From contig JAFQDD010000024.1 of assembly GCA_017416145.1 (NCBI GenBank), positions 1-64,000 of the forward strand: a stretch of 64,000 nt of DNA, read 5' to 3'. This DNA comes from Spirochaetaceae bacterium (GTDB lineage Bacteria > Spirochaetota > Spirochaetia > Treponematales > Treponemataceae). The position numbers and the translations under genes are program-made. Below are positions 7,622 to 15,745 of the stretch, piece after piece. Position 1 is the first letter of the stretch; each line of letters starts with the position of its first letter. The notes under the pieces are model-generated. The model worked only from the letters and a program-made list of their open reading frames with translations. It did not search any database and had not been told where the DNA came from.

Positions 7622-8814
7622 TGAATAATGAGCAACTTGAAGAAATTATGAAAGAAGCACAAAGAGTTCAAGAACAATTAGAAAAATCTGGTGCATTGAA
7701 ATCAATAGAAGTAATGAATAATAATCCATCTATAAAATGGGCAATAAAAGAAATTCAAAATTTAGAAAGAAGCGGAATACTTAAAGTGTGGCAAAAACAA
7801 TTCGAGTCTATTGGAACAAAGACGATTGAATCATTAACGAATATTTCTTTACCAGTTGCAGATTCTATACATCGAGAACTCTGTAGGTTGGATGAATCCA
7901 CATACTTTCAATACAGACACGAGTTAAATGCACTTTTAAAAAATACAAACGTACTCGAAAGTATTAACCAACTGCGTCAAAAGATACCTGCTTATTTTTT
8001 ATATGAACATCAAGATTCAAACTTTTATACTGAAGATGTTTACAATCCTTTATTTCAAGAAAGCGAAGAATGGAAACTAGAAGTAAGTGATGATACATTT
8101 GCAGTTTCGTTCAAAAAAGAAGAATTAACCATACAAGGTGATGAAATAAAAGATGTTGTCACAATTAAGCAATTATTTCCGATTTTAACAGAAAATCAAA
8201 TAGTAAATTTTATTAACCATTTAAGGAAGTATCCATTTTTACCACTCAAAAATGAAATTGGTGAAATAATTTTTAATAATTTAAAAGAAAAAGCAACAGA
8301 ACATTGTTTTACTATAAAAAAGGGAACTTTGCTATATAGAGCAAGAGAAACAATGAATAATGTTACCTATACGACAGATGAATCTATGTTAGAACCAGAT
8401 ACAGGTATTCCAAATATTGGACGATTTAATCCATATGGAGTACCGACATTATATCTTTCCGAGGATTCTGAAACAACTAAATTAGAACTTGGTGCTGAAA
8501 AATTTCAAGTTGCTCAAATAGTTGTGAAAAAAGAAATTAATATTATTGACTTGGAAGAAAGTGGTGGACTACTTTATCATTATTGTAATAAACCTCTGAA
8601 TACAAAAGAATATAATCCAGCAGAATATGTTCTTCCAAATTTTCTTGCACAATGTGCAAGATATATAAAAAATGAATGTAATATTGACTTAGATGGTTTT
8701 AAGTATGAAAGTACAAAAAATAAAGGCAGATATTGCTATGCTCTTTTTGATGTACATGAACCTATCATAAAAGTTTCAAAAATCTGTTGTGAATTATCCA
8801 GCGAAAACCGTTAG
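7621..8814 (+). CDS. RES-domain protein with unknown N-terminal region, coupled to the MmeI-like enzyme
   Basis: The C-terminal part of this 397-residue protein (about 232-392) is a RES domain, the fold of NAD+-degrading toxins such as MbcT and ParT. It shows YRAR (Arg near 238), GRFNPYG followed by PTLYLSE (266-280), LELG (Glu near 289) and GFKYES (Ser near 364), which supply the Arg, Glu and Ser that name the family. The N-terminal 230 residues are mostly helical and charged, with no domain I recognise. Classical RES toxins sit beside an Xre-type antitoxin; none is present here. The gene instead starts on the last base of the restriction enzyme's stop codon, behind GGAGGGG. I infer an effector or regulator tied to restriction. 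NAD+ cleavage is predicted from the family, not shown. Confidence 0.8.
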   Translation: MNNEQLEEIMKEAQRVQEQLEKSGALKSIEVMNNNPSIKWAIKEIQNLERSGILKVWQKQFESIGTKTIESLTNISLPVADSIHRELCRLDESTYFQYRHELNALLKNTNVLESINQLRQKIPAYFLYEHQDSNFYTEDVYNPLFQESEEWKLEVSDDTFAVSFKKEELTIQGDEIKDVVTIKQLFPILTENQIVNFINHLRKYPFLPLKNEIGEIIFNNLKEKATEHCFTIKKGTLLYRARETMNNVTYTTDESMLEPDTGIPNIGRFNPYGVPTLYLSEDSETTKLELGAEKFQVAQIVVKKEINIIDLEESGGLLYHYCNKPLNTKEYNPAEYVLPNFLAQCARYIKNECNIDLDGFKYESTKNKGRYCYALFDVHEPIIKVSKICCELSSENR

Positions 8815-8831
8815 GTTTGAGCAAATCCGCG
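8800..8831. repeat. 32-bp direct repeat, copy 1 (left of KilA-N gene)
   Basis: Matches 9678-9709 at 30 of 32 positions. It starts AGCGAAAACC, continues GTTAGGTTTGAGC and ends with the final codons and stop of the RES gene inside it. The seven bases GTTAGGT fit the GTTRRRY core of integron attC sites, and AAACC/GGTTT makes a small stem. Whether it is a recombination site is unproven. Confidence 0.85.
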
Positions 8832-8858
8832 TGGTAATAAAAAAAGGAGAAAGTTAAT

Positions 8859-9692
8859 ATGGCGAAAATTAATGTTCAAAATACAGAAGTTACAGTTATT
8901 AATTTTGAAGCACAAGATTATATTAGTCTTACTGATATGGCTGGTGCTAAAGAAAATGAATCAAGAGCAGCTGATGTTATAAAAAATTGGCTGAGAAATC
9001 GTTATACAATAGAATTCCTTGGAACTTGGGAAATGATTCATAATCCAGATTTTAAAGTGGTCGAATTTGACCACTTTAAAATGCAGGCAGGATTACCTTC
9101 TTTTGTTTTAAGTTGTAGTGAATGGATAGAAAAAACAAATGCAATTGGAATCATTGTCAAAAAAGGTCGTTATGGTGGAACATACGCACATAAAGACATT
9201 GCTTTCGAATTCGGTTCTGCTATCAGTGTACCTTTTAAGCTATACCTAATTGAAGAATTCCAACGCTTAAAAGAAGAAGAACAAAAACTCCTTGGTTGGT
9301 CAGCAAAAAGGGAACTTGCAAAAATCAACTATCGTATTCATACCGACGCAATTAAACAAAACTTAATTCCCCTAGAATTGACTCCAGCACAAAAATCATT
9401 CGTTTACGCTGATGAAGCAGATATGTTAAACGTGGCGATGTTTGGAAAAACTGCTAGAGAATGGCGAGAAGAAAATCCTGACTTAAAAGGAAATATCAGA
9501 GATTATGCATCAATAAATCAGTTGATTTGCCTTAGCAATATGGAAAACTTGAACGCTGTTTTTATTAACGAAGGTCTTGCACAATTAGAACGCTTGGAAA
9601 AATTGAATAAAATCGCAATCCAACAAATGAAAGTACTAGAAAATGTGGATGATAAAAGATTCCTAAAATTAACAGATAGCGAAACCCGTTAG
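8859..9692 (+). CDS. KilA-N domain protein
   Basis: A 277-residue protein with an N-terminal KilA-N domain (about residues 1-135), a DNA-binding module typical of large DNA viruses, phages and bacterial mobile regions. The signature stretches are DYISLTDMA near residue 26, IKNWLRNR near 45, the phage-style GRYGGTYAHKDIAFEF near 105-120 and FKLYLIEEFQRLK. The C-terminal 140 residues are helical and unassigned. The start follows a clear Shine-Dalgarno (AAAGGAG). Its last codons and stop fall in a 32-bp repeat identical in placement to the repeat that ends the preceding RES gene, so gene plus repeat forms an 878-bp unit. It may regulate the neighbouring restriction/RES genes or be an independent cassette; nothing in the sequence decides this. 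Confidence 0.85.
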   Translation: MAKINVQNTEVTVINFEAQDYISLTDMAGAKENESRAADVIKNWLRNRYTIEFLGTWEMIHNPDFKVVEFDHFKMQAGLPSFVLSCSEWIEKTNAIGIIVKKGRYGGTYAHKDIAFEFGSAISVPFKLYLIEEFQRLKEEEQKLLGWSAKRELAKINYRIHTDAIKQNLIPLELTPAQKSFVYADEADMLNVAMFGKTAREWREENPDLKGNIRDYASINQLICLSNMENLNAVFINEGLAQLERLEKLNKIAIQQMKVLENVDDKRFLKLTDSETR

Positions 9693-9709
9693 GTTTGAGC
9701 AAATCCCCG
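9678..9709. repeat. 32-bp direct repeat, copy 2 (right of KilA-N gene)
   Basis: The second copy of the repeat at 8800-8831, with two mismatches. It contains the KilA-N stop codon at the same repeat position at which copy 1 contains the RES stop codon. Confidence 0.85.
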
Positions 9710-9788
9710 AATCAATAATCATTTGAAAAAAATACTTATACTACATAAAAAAAGCAGTTCCAAAATTCTTCCCTTACGTTTCCTCCCC

Positions 9789-9818
9789 TTGAGTTTTATA
9801 CAAAAAATATGTTATTGT
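9789..9818 (+). promoter_or_regulatory. Promoter of isocitrate dehydrogenase gene
   Basis: TTGAGT (9789-9794), an 18-nt spacer, then TATTGT (9813-9818). It lies 35 nt before the start codon, leaving room for a leader with TTGGAG as ribosome-binding site. Confidence 0.45.
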
Positions 9819-9852
9819 TAAACATCAAATTAGAAAATTATTGGAGAATTTT

Positions 9853-11052
9853 ATGTCTAAAATTCAAATGAAAAATGCTATTGCAGAGCTCGATGGCGAT
9901 GAAATGACCCGTGTTTTATGGGGCGTGATTAAAGAAAAACTTTTAACTCCTTTTGTGGATTTGAAAACTGAATATTATGATTTAGGCTTAAAATCAAGAG
10001 ACGACTCAAATGACGCAATTACTTATGAGTCAGCTGCCGCAATTAAAAGACTTGGTGTTGGTGTAAAATGTGCCACAATCACTTCTAACGCGGCTCGTAT
10101 GAAAGAATATAACCTAAAACAACTTACACCTAGTCCAAACGGAATTATTCGTGCAGAGCTAGACGGAACAGTTTTTAGAAAGCCAATTATCGTTAAAAAT
10201 GTAAAACCTGCTGTAAAATCTTGGACTAAGCCTTTTATTATGGGACGCCACGCTTACGGTGATGTTTACAAAAACTGTGAAATGTATGTTGACGGTCCTG
10301 GAAAAGCTGAACTTGTTTTTACAGATGCCAATGGAAATGAAACTCGCAAAACAATTATGGAAATGAAAGGTCCTGGAATCTTGCAAGGAATTCACAATCT
10401 TGATTCTTCTATTACAAGTTTTGCTCGTTGTTGTTTCCGCTACGCATTAGACGAAAAAGTTGATGTTTGGTTTGCCACAAAAGACACAATTTCAAAAACT
10501 TACGACGGCCGCTTCAAAGAAATCTTCCAAAATGTTTTCGATTCTGAATTTAAAGCTGATTTTGAAAAAGCAGGACTTACATATTTTTACACACTAATTG
10601 ATGACGCTGTTGCTCGTGTAATGAAAAGCTCTGGTGGCATTCTTTGGGCTTGTAAAAACTACGACGGTGATGTTATGAGTGATATGGTTGCTTCTGCAAA
10701 TGGTAGCCTTTCCATGATGACTAGCGTTTTGGTTAGCCCTGACGGAAAATTTGAATACGAAGCAGCTCACGGTACAGTTCAAAGACACTATTATCGCTAT
10801 TTGGAAGGTGAAAAAACTTCTACAAACCCAATCGCTTTGATTTTTGCTTGGACAGGTGCTCTAGCAAAACGTGCAGAATTAGACGATACTCCAGAACTTG
10901 GAGATTTTGCTCGTAAACTAGAAAAAGCAACCTTGGACCTAATCGAAGAGGGCGTTATGACAGGAGATTTAAAAGCTCTTGCAGAACCAGCTCCAAAAGA
11001 AATCTTAAACTCTTGGGATTTTATCGATAGAATCGCTGCAAAATTACAATAA
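9853..11052 (+). CDS. icd: NADP-dependent isocitrate dehydrogenase, eukaryote-like type
   Basis: This 399-residue enzyme oxidatively decarboxylates isocitrate to 2-oxoglutarate with NADP+. The sequence is of the homodimeric eukaryote-like subfamily: LDGDEMTRVLW near the start, the substrate-binding TITSNAARMKEYNLKQLTPSPNG (about 75-97), RHAYGDVYKN, and DGDVMSDMVASANGSL with metal-binding aspartates. The C-terminal AAHGTVQRHYYRYLEGEKTSTNP is the NADP adenosine-binding region. The length is normal for the group. I chose the ATG at 9853 because TTGGAG lies five bases upstream; a TTG at 9841 would be inside that site. In a fermentative treponeme it probably supplies 2-oxoglutarate for glutamate synthesis rather than a full cycle. 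A terminator follows. Confidence 0.93.
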   Translation: MSKIQMKNAIAELDGDEMTRVLWGVIKEKLLTPFVDLKTEYYDLGLKSRDDSNDAITYESAAAIKRLGVGVKCATITSNAARMKEYNLKQLTPSPNGIIRAELDGTVFRKPIIVKNVKPAVKSWTKPFIMGRHAYGDVYKNCEMYVDGPGKAELVFTDANGNETRKTIMEMKGPGILQGIHNLDSSITSFARCCFRYALDEKVDVWFATKDTISKTYDGRFKEIFQNVFDSEFKADFEKAGLTYFYTLIDDAVARVMKSSGGILWACKNYDGDVMSDMVASANGSLSMMTSVLVSPDGKFEYEAAHGTVQRHYYRYLEGEKTSTNPIALIFAWTGALAKRAELDDTPELGDFARKLEKATLDLIEEGVMTGDLKALAEPAPKEILNSWDFIDRIAAKLQ

Positions 11053-11099
11053 TTTCTTGATGTTTTTTACATAAAAATAATATCAAGAAAACAATAATC

Positions 11100-11152
11100 A
11101 AAGTCCAAAATTACGAAGTTAAATATGATTTTGTGATTTTGGACTTTTTTTG
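11100..11152 (+). terminator. Rho-independent terminator after icd
   Basis: AAAGTCCAAAAT pairs with ATTTTGGACTTT (11136-11147) across a 24-nt loop, followed by a T-run. Confidence 0.8.
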
Positions 11153-11226
11153 TTTTACAGAATAATTTTTTTTCGTTGGAAAAAGATGTTGTAAAACACT
11201 TTTTTTATTTTTATTAGGAAATACCC

Positions 11227-11256
11227 TTGACATACTTTACGGTTTAGTGATATTCT
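11227..11256 (+). promoter_or_regulatory. Promoter of the His-Arg-Lys tRNA unit
   Basis: A perfect TTGACA (11227-11232), an 18-nt spacer and TATTCT (11251-11256), about 20 bases before the first tRNA. Confidence 0.75.
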
Positions 11257-11274
11257 CTAACACGTTATAAACAC

Positions 11275-11347
11275 GGTGCCTGTAGTTCAGTGGTAGAGCG
11301 CCAGATTGTGGATCTGGTTGTCGTGGGTTCGAACCCCATCAGGCACC
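11275..11347 (+). tRNA. tRNA-His (GTG)
   Basis: A cloverleaf with anticodon GTG in the loop of ATTGTGGAT. The acceptor arm GTGCCTG pairs with CAGGCAC, with an encoded extra G at -1 (11275) facing C73, as expected for histidine tRNA. The T-arm GTGGGTTCGAACCCCA is normal. A complete CCA is not encoded. Confidence 0.95.
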
Positions 11348-11376
11348 CATACATCAAACTTTGTTTGGTGTTACGT

Positions 11377-11450
11377 GCGTTTGTAGCTCAGCTGGATAGA
11401 GCGTCGGACTTCGAATCCGCAGGTCGCACGTTCGAATCGTGTCAGACGCA
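11377..11450 (+). tRNA. tRNA-Arg (TCG)
   Basis: Acceptor GCGTTTG pairs with CAGACGC; the anticodon loop CTTCGAA gives TCG, reading CGA-type arginine codons. The first anticodon-stem pair is a T-C mismatch and the other four pair. CCA is not encoded. Confidence 0.93.
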
Positions 11451-11469
11451 ACTGACTTGTTTTATAACC

Positions 11470-11542
11470 GGGCCATTAGCTCAGCTGGTAGAGCAACAGA
11501 CTCTTAATCTGTGGGTCGAAGGTTCGAACCCTTCATGGCTCA
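11470..11542 (+). tRNA. tRNA-Lys (CTT)
   Basis: Acceptor GGGCCAT pairs with ATGGCTC (one G-U). The anticodon loop CTCTTAA gives CTT for lysine AAG codons. D-arm GCTCAGCTGGTAGAGC and T-arm GAAGGTTCGAACCCTTC are canonical. CCA is not encoded. Confidence 0.95.
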
Positions 11543-11618
11543 GTAGTTTGGGTTTTGGTTAAACAAGCTTAAACAAAACGAACTGCTAAAAAAACTTAAA
11601 AAAAGTTTTCAAAAGTAA

Positions 11619-11647
11619 TTGACACTTTTTTTGATATTTAGTATAGT
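11619..11647 (+). promoter_or_regulatory. Promoter of the Leu-Gly tRNA unit
   Basis: TTGACA (11619-11624), 17 nt, TATAGT (11642-11647): a near-consensus promoter 12 bases before the tRNA-Leu gene. Confidence 0.8.
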
Positions 11648-11659
11648 TCAAACATCAAC

Positions 11660-11740
11660 GCGAGAGTGGTGAAATTGGCAGACACGCTAGACTTAGGATC
11701 TAGTGCCCTCGGCGTAAGGGTTCAAGTCCCTTCTCTCGCA
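11660..11740 (+). tRNA. tRNA-Leu (TAG)
   Basis: A class II tRNA of 81 nt with a long variable arm (TGCCCTCGGCGTAAGG region). Acceptor GCGAGAG pairs with CTCTCGC; the anticodon loop CTTAGGA gives TAG, leucine CTA-type codons. CCA is not encoded. Confidence 0.95.
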
Positions 11741-11788
11741 TAACTTAAAACAAGTTAGTGTTACGAATCTTAGTTCGTATCAAAACTT

Positions 11789-11860
11789 GCGGGAATAGCT
11801 CAGTGGTAGAGCGCCACCTTGCCAAGGTGGATGTCGCGGGTCCGACTCCCGTTTCCCGCT
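11789..11860 (+). tRNA. tRNA-Gly (GCC) with unusual T-loop
   Basis: Acceptor GCGGGAA pairs with TTCCCGC; the anticodon loop TTGCCAA gives GCC, glycine. The T-arm reads GCGGGTCCGACTCCCGT, so the T-loop begins TCCGACT instead of TTCGA: position 55, normally T (pseudouridine), is C. The rest of the fold is intact. Confidence 0.92.
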
Positions 11861-11868
11861 CAATCGAA

Positions 11869-11900
11869 AGCGATTCGGTTTTACTGAATCGCTTTTTTTT
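11869..11900 (+). terminator. Terminator after tRNA-Gly
   Basis: AGCGATTC (11869-11876) pairs with GAATCGCT (11886-11893), followed by eight T. It separates the tRNA unit from the trigger factor gene. Confidence 0.85.
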
Positions 11901-11940
11901 TACTCAAATCAAATTGCCTAAAAAGGCCAAAGGAAAGGTT

Positions 11941-13284
11941 GTGAAAGTAACAAAGAAAATTGAAAAACTTGAAAACTCTAGTGTAAAACTAACAGTTACT
12001 ATTGGAAAAGCAGATGTTGCTGCAAGTTATAATGAAGTAGTTGCAAAATATGCAAAAAACATTCAGATTCCAGGTTTCCGCAAAGGAAAAGTTCCTGTAT
12101 CAGTTCTAGAAAGAAAATACGGTGACGCTCTAAAAAATGATGCAGTTTCTGAAATTGTAGAAAAAGCTCTTGGAGATATTTTTGAAGAAATGGACAAAAA
12201 TAAATCAGATGATCGTCCATTACCATATTCACAACCAACTATTGATGACATTCCACTTTTAGATACAACAAAAGATTTAACTTTCGCTGTTAAATATGAT
12301 GTTTTCCCACAAGTAGAAGTTAAAAACTTCGACGGAATTGAAATCAAAGTTCCAGAAGTAAAAATCACAGATGATGATTTAAAAGAAGAACTAGAAGCAA
12401 TTCGCCAAAGAAATGCAATGGTTCTAGACAAAAAAGATGACGAAGCTGTTGCAAAAGACGATATCGTTACAGTAAATTACTGCGAACTAGACGACAAAGA
12501 TGCAGAAATTGCTGGTTCACAACGCCAAGATTTTGTTTTCACAGTTGGAACAGAACAAAATATTTACAAATTCGACAATGAAATCATTGGTATGAAAAGA
12601 GGTGAAACAAAAGACCTTACAAAAGAAGTTGACGGCGAAAATAAAAAAGTTCGCGTAACTGTTACAGCTGTAAAAGTTCGAAATGTTCCAGAACTAGATG
12701 ATGAACTAGCTCAAGACGTTAGCGACAAATACAACAATCTTGAAGACATGAAAAATGACATCAAGAAAAATCTAGAAACAGCTCTAGAAAACAAACTAAA
12801 AGAAATTAAATCAAACTCTCTTTTAGAACAACTAGTAGAAAAAAATCCTGTTGAACTACCAGCTTCTATGGTAAAAGCAGAATTAGATTCTCGCTTTAGA
12901 ATGATGGCTCAACAATTCCAAACAACTACAGAACAACTAGAAAAAATGCTAACATCAGCTGGCCAAAAGAAAGAAGATATGCTAACACAATGGACAGGCG
13001 ATGCTGAAAAAATGCTAAAGAGCCGCATTATTGTTGAAAGTCTTCTAAAAGAAAAGGATATTTCAGTTACAGCAGAAGAAATTGAAGCTGAATATGAAAA
13101 AATTGCAGCTGGTGCTGGAGTTTCAGTAGAAGAAGTTAAAAAACACTACGAAGATCCACGCTCAAAAGAATATCTTGAAGATGAAGCAAAAGAACAAAAA
13201 TTATACACAATGCTTTTTGACCAAGTAAAAGTATCAAAAGGTGATAAAAAAACTTTTGCAGACCTATTTAAACCTGCAAACTAA
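11941..13284 (+). CDS. tig: Trigger factor
   Basis: A ribosome-associated chaperone and peptidyl-prolyl isomerase of 447 residues. The N-terminal ribosome-binding domain contains the signature IPGFRKGKVP (about residues 42-51). The FKBP-like PPIase domain spans about 165-250 (DDIVTVNYC to DGENKKVRVTVTAVK) and the C-terminal part is the helical cradle with repeated charged helices. I chose a GTG start at 11941, giving MKVTKKIEKLE, because AAAGGAAAGG stands just before it; the open frame continues upstream only because it runs through the tRNA-Gly gene. It heads the usual tig-clpP-clpX cluster but has its own terminator before clpP. Confidence 0.95.
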   Translation: MKVTKKIEKLENSSVKLTVTIGKADVAASYNEVVAKYAKNIQIPGFRKGKVPVSVLERKYGDALKNDAVSEIVEKALGDIFEEMDKNKSDDRPLPYSQPTIDDIPLLDTTKDLTFAVKYDVFPQVEVKNFDGIEIKVPEVKITDDDLKEELEAIRQRNAMVLDKKDDEAVAKDDIVTVNYCELDDKDAEIAGSQRQDFVFTVGTEQNIYKFDNEIIGMKRGETKDLTKEVDGENKKVRVTVTAVKVRNVPELDDELAQDVSDKYNNLEDMKNDIKKNLETALENKLKEIKSNSLLEQLVEKNPVELPASMVKAELDSRFRMMAQQFQTTTEQLEKMLTSAGQKKEDMLTQWTGDAEKMLKSRIIVESLLKEKDISVTAEEIEAEYEKIAAGAGVSVEEVKKHYEDPRSKEYLEDEAKEQKLYTMLFDQVKVSKGDKKTFADLFKPAN

Positions 13285-13316
13285 TATAAAATCGTAAAAA
13301 TTACAATTTTTTCACA

Positions 13317-13356
13317 AAAAACACCGCTTAATAACTAGGCGGTGTTTTGATTTTTT
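13317..13356 (+). terminator. Terminator after tig
   Basis: AAAACACCGC pairs with GCGGTGTTTT (13339-13348) around an 11-nt loop, followed by a T-rich tail. Confidence 0.88.
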
Positions 13357-13401
13357 ACTATATTTATAATCACAATATTAAATAGGAAAGAGGCATTGAA
13401 A

Positions 13402-13995
13402 ATGGGTAATTATGTTCCTTATGTTTTAGAACAAACTGGTAATGGCGAAAGAACTTATGATATTTTTACGAGACTTTTGAAAGATAGAGTTATTTTTATT
13501 GATGGTGAAATCAATGATGTTTCTGCAGATATTGCTGTTGCTCAGATTTTGTTTTTAGAGTCCCAAAATCCAGATAAAGATATTAGTATTTACATAAATA
13601 GTCCAGGTGGTTCTGTAACTGCAGGTCTTGCAATTTATGATACAATGCAATACGTAAAATGTGATATTCAAACTATTTGTATGGGACAAGCTGCAAGTAT
13701 GGGGGCTGTTTTACTTGCTGGAGGAACAAAGGGAAAACGCTATGCTTTGCCTTCTTCTCGTGTTATGATTCATCAACCTTGGGGTGGAACTCAAGGACAA
13801 GCTACAGATATTTCTATTCAGACAAAAGAAATAATCCGCTTGAAAAAAATGTTACTAGAATATTTTGCTTTCCATACAGATAAACCAATCGAAGAAGTGG
13901 CAAAAGATATGGAAAGAGATTATTTTATGTCTGCTGAAGACGCATTAAAATATGGTATTGTAGATGCTGTAATGCCAAAAAGAAAAAATACATAA
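13402..13995 (+). CDS. clpP: ATP-dependent Clp protease proteolytic subunit
   Basis: A serine protease subunit of 197 residues that assembles into the Clp barrel and degrades substrates unfolded by ClpX or ClpA. Visible signatures are [35 protein letters not shown], the catalytic Ser of [15 protein letters not shown] (near residue 99), and [13 protein letters not shown] holding the catalytic His (near 124). The Shine-Dalgarno AGGAAAGAGG leads to the ATG at 13402 with an 8-nt gap; a TTG six bases earlier is too close to it. clpX follows 25 bp downstream without a terminator, so they form one operon. Confidence 0.96.
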   Translation: MGNYVPYVLEQTGNGERTYDIFTRLLKDRVIFIDGEINDVSADIAVAQILFLESQNPDKDISIYINSPGGSVTAGLAIYDTMQYVKCDIQTICMGQAASMGAVLLAGGTKGKRYALPSSRVMIHQPWGGTQGQATDISIQTKEIIRLKKMLLEYFAFHTDKPIEEVAKDMERDYFMSAEDALKYGIVDAVMPKRKNT

Positions 13996-14020
13996 TTGAA
14001 ATAAATAATAGGGAGCAACT

Positions 14021-15259
14021 ATGGCGAAAAAAAGAGAAAAACCAGTTGCGTTTTGTACATTTTGTTTACGTCCTTACACAGACTTTAATCATTTAGTGAG
14101 TGCAAATGATGACTTGCTGATTTGTGATAAATGTGTTGATATTTGCCATAATATTTTTCAACAACGAAAAAAGACTAGTATTGGTGAGTCAACAGAACTT
14201 CCAAGTCCAAAACAATTTAAAGAATTTTTAGATTCTTACGTAATTGGTCAAGACGAAGCAAAAAAAGTTCTAGCAGTTTCTGTTTATAATCACTACAAAC
14301 GGCTTTCTACTTTAGCAAAATATGAAGATGTTCAAATTGAAAAATCTAATATTTTGTTGATAGGGCCAACTGGTTCTGGAAAAACTTTACTTGCAAAAAC
14401 TCTTGCAAAAAAACTTAACGTCCCATTTGCTATTGCAGATGCTACAACATTGACAGAAGCAGGTTATGTAGGTGATGATGTTGAAAATGTTCTTCTAAAA
14501 TTGATAAATGCTGCCAACGGCGATGTTGAAGCTGCTGAACGGGGAATTATTTTTATTGATGAAATTGATAAAATCGCTCGTAAATCAGAAAATACTTCTA
14601 TCACAAGAGATGTTTCTGGAGAAGGTGTACAACAGGCTTTATTGAAAATTATTGAAGGTACAGTTTCAAATGTGCCTCCAATGGGCGGAAGAAAGCATCC
14701 AAACCAAGAAACTATTCCAATTGATACAACAAACATTTTGTTTATTTGTGGTGGAGCTTTTGTTGGTCTTGAAAAAATTGTAGAAGCTCGTGTGCACGAA
14801 TCTACAGTTGGTTTTGGTTCCAATGTTGGGAATATGACTGACAAAGATAAGGCTGCTTTGCTAAATCAAGTTATTCCAGATGATTTGGTTAAATTTGGTT
14901 TGATTCCAGAATTAATTGGTCGTTTGCCAATTTCTGTAGCATTAAACGAACTAACTCGTGATGATTTAAGTCGTATTTTGACAGAACCAAAAAATTCTAT
15001 TACAAAGCAATTTAAAGCATCTTTTGCTATTGATAATTGTAAACTTGAATTTGAAGATGATGCTATTGGTGCTATTGCTGATATGGCAATTAAGCAAAAA
15101 ACTGGAGCTCGTGGTCTTCGTTCTATCGTTGAAAATCTTTTGATGGATGCAATGTATGAAGCTCCATCAATCGAAGGTGAAAAAGAAATTACCGTAACTA
15201 AGGAAAACGTAGAAAATAACGAAACTCCAAAAATTAAAACAGTAGGATTACCAGCCTAA
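14021..15259 (+). CDS. clpX: ATP-dependent Clp protease ATP-binding subunit ClpX
   Basis: An AAA+ unfoldase of 412 residues. The N-terminal C4 zinc finger is visible (CTFC near residues 13-16 and CDKC near 35-38). Then come Walker A GPTGSGKT (about 115), Walker [11 protein letters not shown] (about 183) and the ClpX pore and sensor region including GARGLRS near residue 368. The IGF-type ClpP-docking loop appears as [15 protein letters not shown]. It begins with GGGAGC eight bases upstream. The operon with clpP ends at the terminator at 15282-15335. Confidence 0.96.
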   Translation: MAKKREKPVAFCTFCLRPYTDFNHLVSANDDLLICDKCVDICHNIFQQRKKTSIGESTELPSPKQFKEFLDSYVIGQDEAKKVLAVSVYNHYKRLSTLAKYEDVQIEKSNILLIGPTGSGKTLLAKTLAKKLNVPFAIADATTLTEAGYVGDDVENVLLKLINAANGDVEAAERGIIFIDEIDKIARKSENTSITRDVSGEGVQQALLKIIEGTVSNVPPMGGRKHPNQETIPIDTTNILFICGGAFVGLEKIVEARVHESTVGFGSNVGNMTDKDKAALLNQVIPDDLVKFGLIPELIGRLPISVALNELTRDDLSRILTEPKNSITKQFKASFAIDNCKLEFEDDAIGAIADMAIKQKTGARGLRSIVENLLMDAMYEAPSIEGEKEITVTKENVENNETPKIKTVGLPA

Positions 15260-15281
15260 AACTGATTTTTTTATCTGAAAT

Positions 15282-15335
15282 AGACTGCCAAAGTTTATAT
15301 CATTTGTTGATATTTATGCGGCAGTCTTTTTTTTT
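15282..15335 (+). terminator. Terminator after clpX
   Basis: AGACTGCC (15282-15289) pairs with GGCAGTCT (15320-15327), followed by nine T. The loop is 30 nt and may itself pair (ATATCA/TGATAT). Confidence 0.85.
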
Positions 15336-15396
15336 AGTTTTTGGTTAGAAATTGTATAAATCACTTATTTATAAGAAGATTATATATTAGTTTGCC

Positions 15397-15425
15397 TTGA
15401 ATAAGCAGTGAAAATTTTATATAAT
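15397..15425 (+). promoter_or_regulatory. Promoter of the oadGAB operon
   Basis: TTGAAT (15397-15402), 17 nt, TATAAT (15420-15425). The predicted leader is about 63 nt and ends in GGAGG before the oadG ATG. Confidence 0.7.
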
Positions 15426-15494
15426 TAAAGTGAGTACGTAAATGTTAGGACTATTTTAAAATATCATTTTTAATTTAGTTCTGTGGAGGATTAT

Positions 15495-15728
15495 ATGACA
15501 ATTACAACTATGCTTCAGCAAAGTTTACTTTTAACTTTGCTTGGAATGGGTGTTGTATTTACCTTCCTTATCATTATGATTTGCTTTATGAATCTTTCTA
15601 GTAAATTGATTAAAGCTCTTAAACTTGATAAAGAAGACGCACCAAAGGGAGCTACAGCACCTGTTGCTAATGCTCAAGATAATGCTGTTGTGGCTGCTAT
15701 TGCTGCTGCTGTGCATGACAAACAATAA
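15495..15728 (+). CDS. oadG: Oxaloacetate decarboxylase gamma chain
   Basis: A 77-residue membrane subunit. One transmembrane helix (LLLTLLGMGVVFTFLIIMICF, about residues 11-32) is followed by a charged linker and an Ala-rich tail ending VAAIAAAVHDKQ, the usual OadG layout. It anchors the alpha subunit to the Na+-pumping beta subunit. The ATG at 15495 follows GGAGG by five bases. It lies 17 bp before oadA in an oadG-A-B operon. Confidence 0.85.
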   Translation: MTITTMLQQSLLLTLLGMGVVFTFLIIMICFMNLSSKLIKALKLDKEDAPKGATAPVANAQDNAVVAAIAAAVHDKQ

Positions 15729-15745
15729 ATTTTTGGAGAATAATT

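Noticed and set aside
8800-9709. Proven integron cassette
   Set aside because: GTTRRRY is matched, but no paired RYYYAAC site or integrase is visible here, so it stays a hypothesis.
11290-11562. 90-aa reading frame
   Set aside because: It spans the His, Arg and Lys tRNA genes and is a translation of tRNA sequence.
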